DNA from: Bacillota bacterium
GTDB lineage: Bacteria; Bacillota_C; Negativicutes; CTSoil-072
DNA length: 5,450 bases
Direction: 5' to 3'
Assembly: GCA_017861495.1 (NCBI GenBank)
Contig: JAGFXW010000173.1
Coordinates: 1 to 5,450, forward strand
In this document: positions 5,355 through 5,450 of the stretch, piece after piece
Layout of the letters: each line of letters starts with the position of its first letter
Position numbering within the stretch: position 1 is the stretch's first letter
Notes under the pieces: generated by a model
Databases searched by the model: none
Told to the model about the DNA's origin: nothing
The model's input: only the letters and a program-made list of their open reading frames with translations
Program-made: the position numbers and the translations under genes

Positions 5355-5450
5355 GGGAGTGGATGGGGCCTGGTGGCTTCTGCGGTCTTCAAAACCGTTT
5401 GCGGGGCGCTAACTACGTCCTGGGTGGGTTCGATTCCTACACACTCCCGC
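5355..5450 (+). tRNA. selC: Selenocysteine tRNA, anticodon TCA (3' end at window edge)
   Basis: This tRNA reads UGA as selenocysteine, working with SelA, SelB and SelD. The body is 95 bases (5355-5449), the typical bacterial length for this tRNA and longer than normal tRNAs. Acceptor 5355-5362 faces 5441-5448. A 6-bp D stem (5365-5370 with 5375-5380) carries a 4-base loop TGGT. The anticodon loop CTTCAAA (5387-5393) presents TCA at 5389-5391. A long variable arm pairs 5403-5408 with 5416-5421. The T arm is 5424-5428 with 5436-5440 around TTCGATT. The discriminator base is G (5449), as usual for tRNA-Sec, and the window ends on the first C of a probable encoded CCA. The long D stem, long variable arm and TCA anticodon together leave little doubt. 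Oddity: the eighth acceptor pair is G5362 against A5441, so only seven standard pairs form. Genes for selenocysteine synthesis may lie just downstream. Confidence 0.96.

Overview
The window looks like chromosomal DNA of an anaerobic, low-to-moderate GC Bacillota species. A Negativicutes/Sporomusaceae-type organism is my best guess. The basis is strong AGGAGG-like ribosome sites, a TTG start, Bacillota-style sigma-70 promoters, a UPF0756 (YtwI/YeaL-type) membrane protein and a selenocysteine tRNA. The assignment comes from gene content and sequence feel, not from a database comparison. All supported genes are on the + strand.

Layout. Bases 1-1125 hold the C-terminal ~90% of an EntS/DUF894-type major facilitator transporter whose start lies outside the window. 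A hairpin (1160-1195) probably ends its transcript. After a regulatory gap comes an unrecognised, N-terminally membrane-anchored protein (1424-2089). Next is a metallo-beta-lactamase-fold hydrolase of the MJ0301/COG1237 type (2194-3018), with a consensus -10 box 62 bases upstream. A LysE/RhtB-type amino-acid exporter follows (TTG start best placed at 3125, end 3760) and is closed by a textbook intrinsic terminator (3776-3807). A 319-base stretch without a convincing gene (3761-4079) holds that terminator, a two-part stem-loop (3886-3930) and a plausible promoter (3972-4001). That promoter would drive a two-gene unit: an exported five-TPR protein (4080-4742) and, 15 bases later, a UPF0756/DUF441 integral membrane protein (4758-5216). 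The window closes with the selenocysteine tRNA selC (5355 to the edge), behind its own TATAAT box.

How the genes fit together. The MFS and LysE proteins are both predicted exporters of small molecules, but they are separated by other genes and terminators and need not be linked. The TPR and UPF0756 genes are the only closely spaced pair and may act together at the membrane. selC implies that the organism makes selenoproteins, so selA/selB/selD would be expected elsewhere, perhaps just downstream. No in-frame TGA in this window looks like a selenocysteine codon.

I found no CRISPR array, insertion sequence, phage gene or recognisable defence system, and I do not claim a new biological system here. 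The most useful leads are the unknown anchored protein, the exported-TPR/UPF0756 pair, the 3886-3930 stem-loop and an unpaired eighth position in the acceptor stem of selC.
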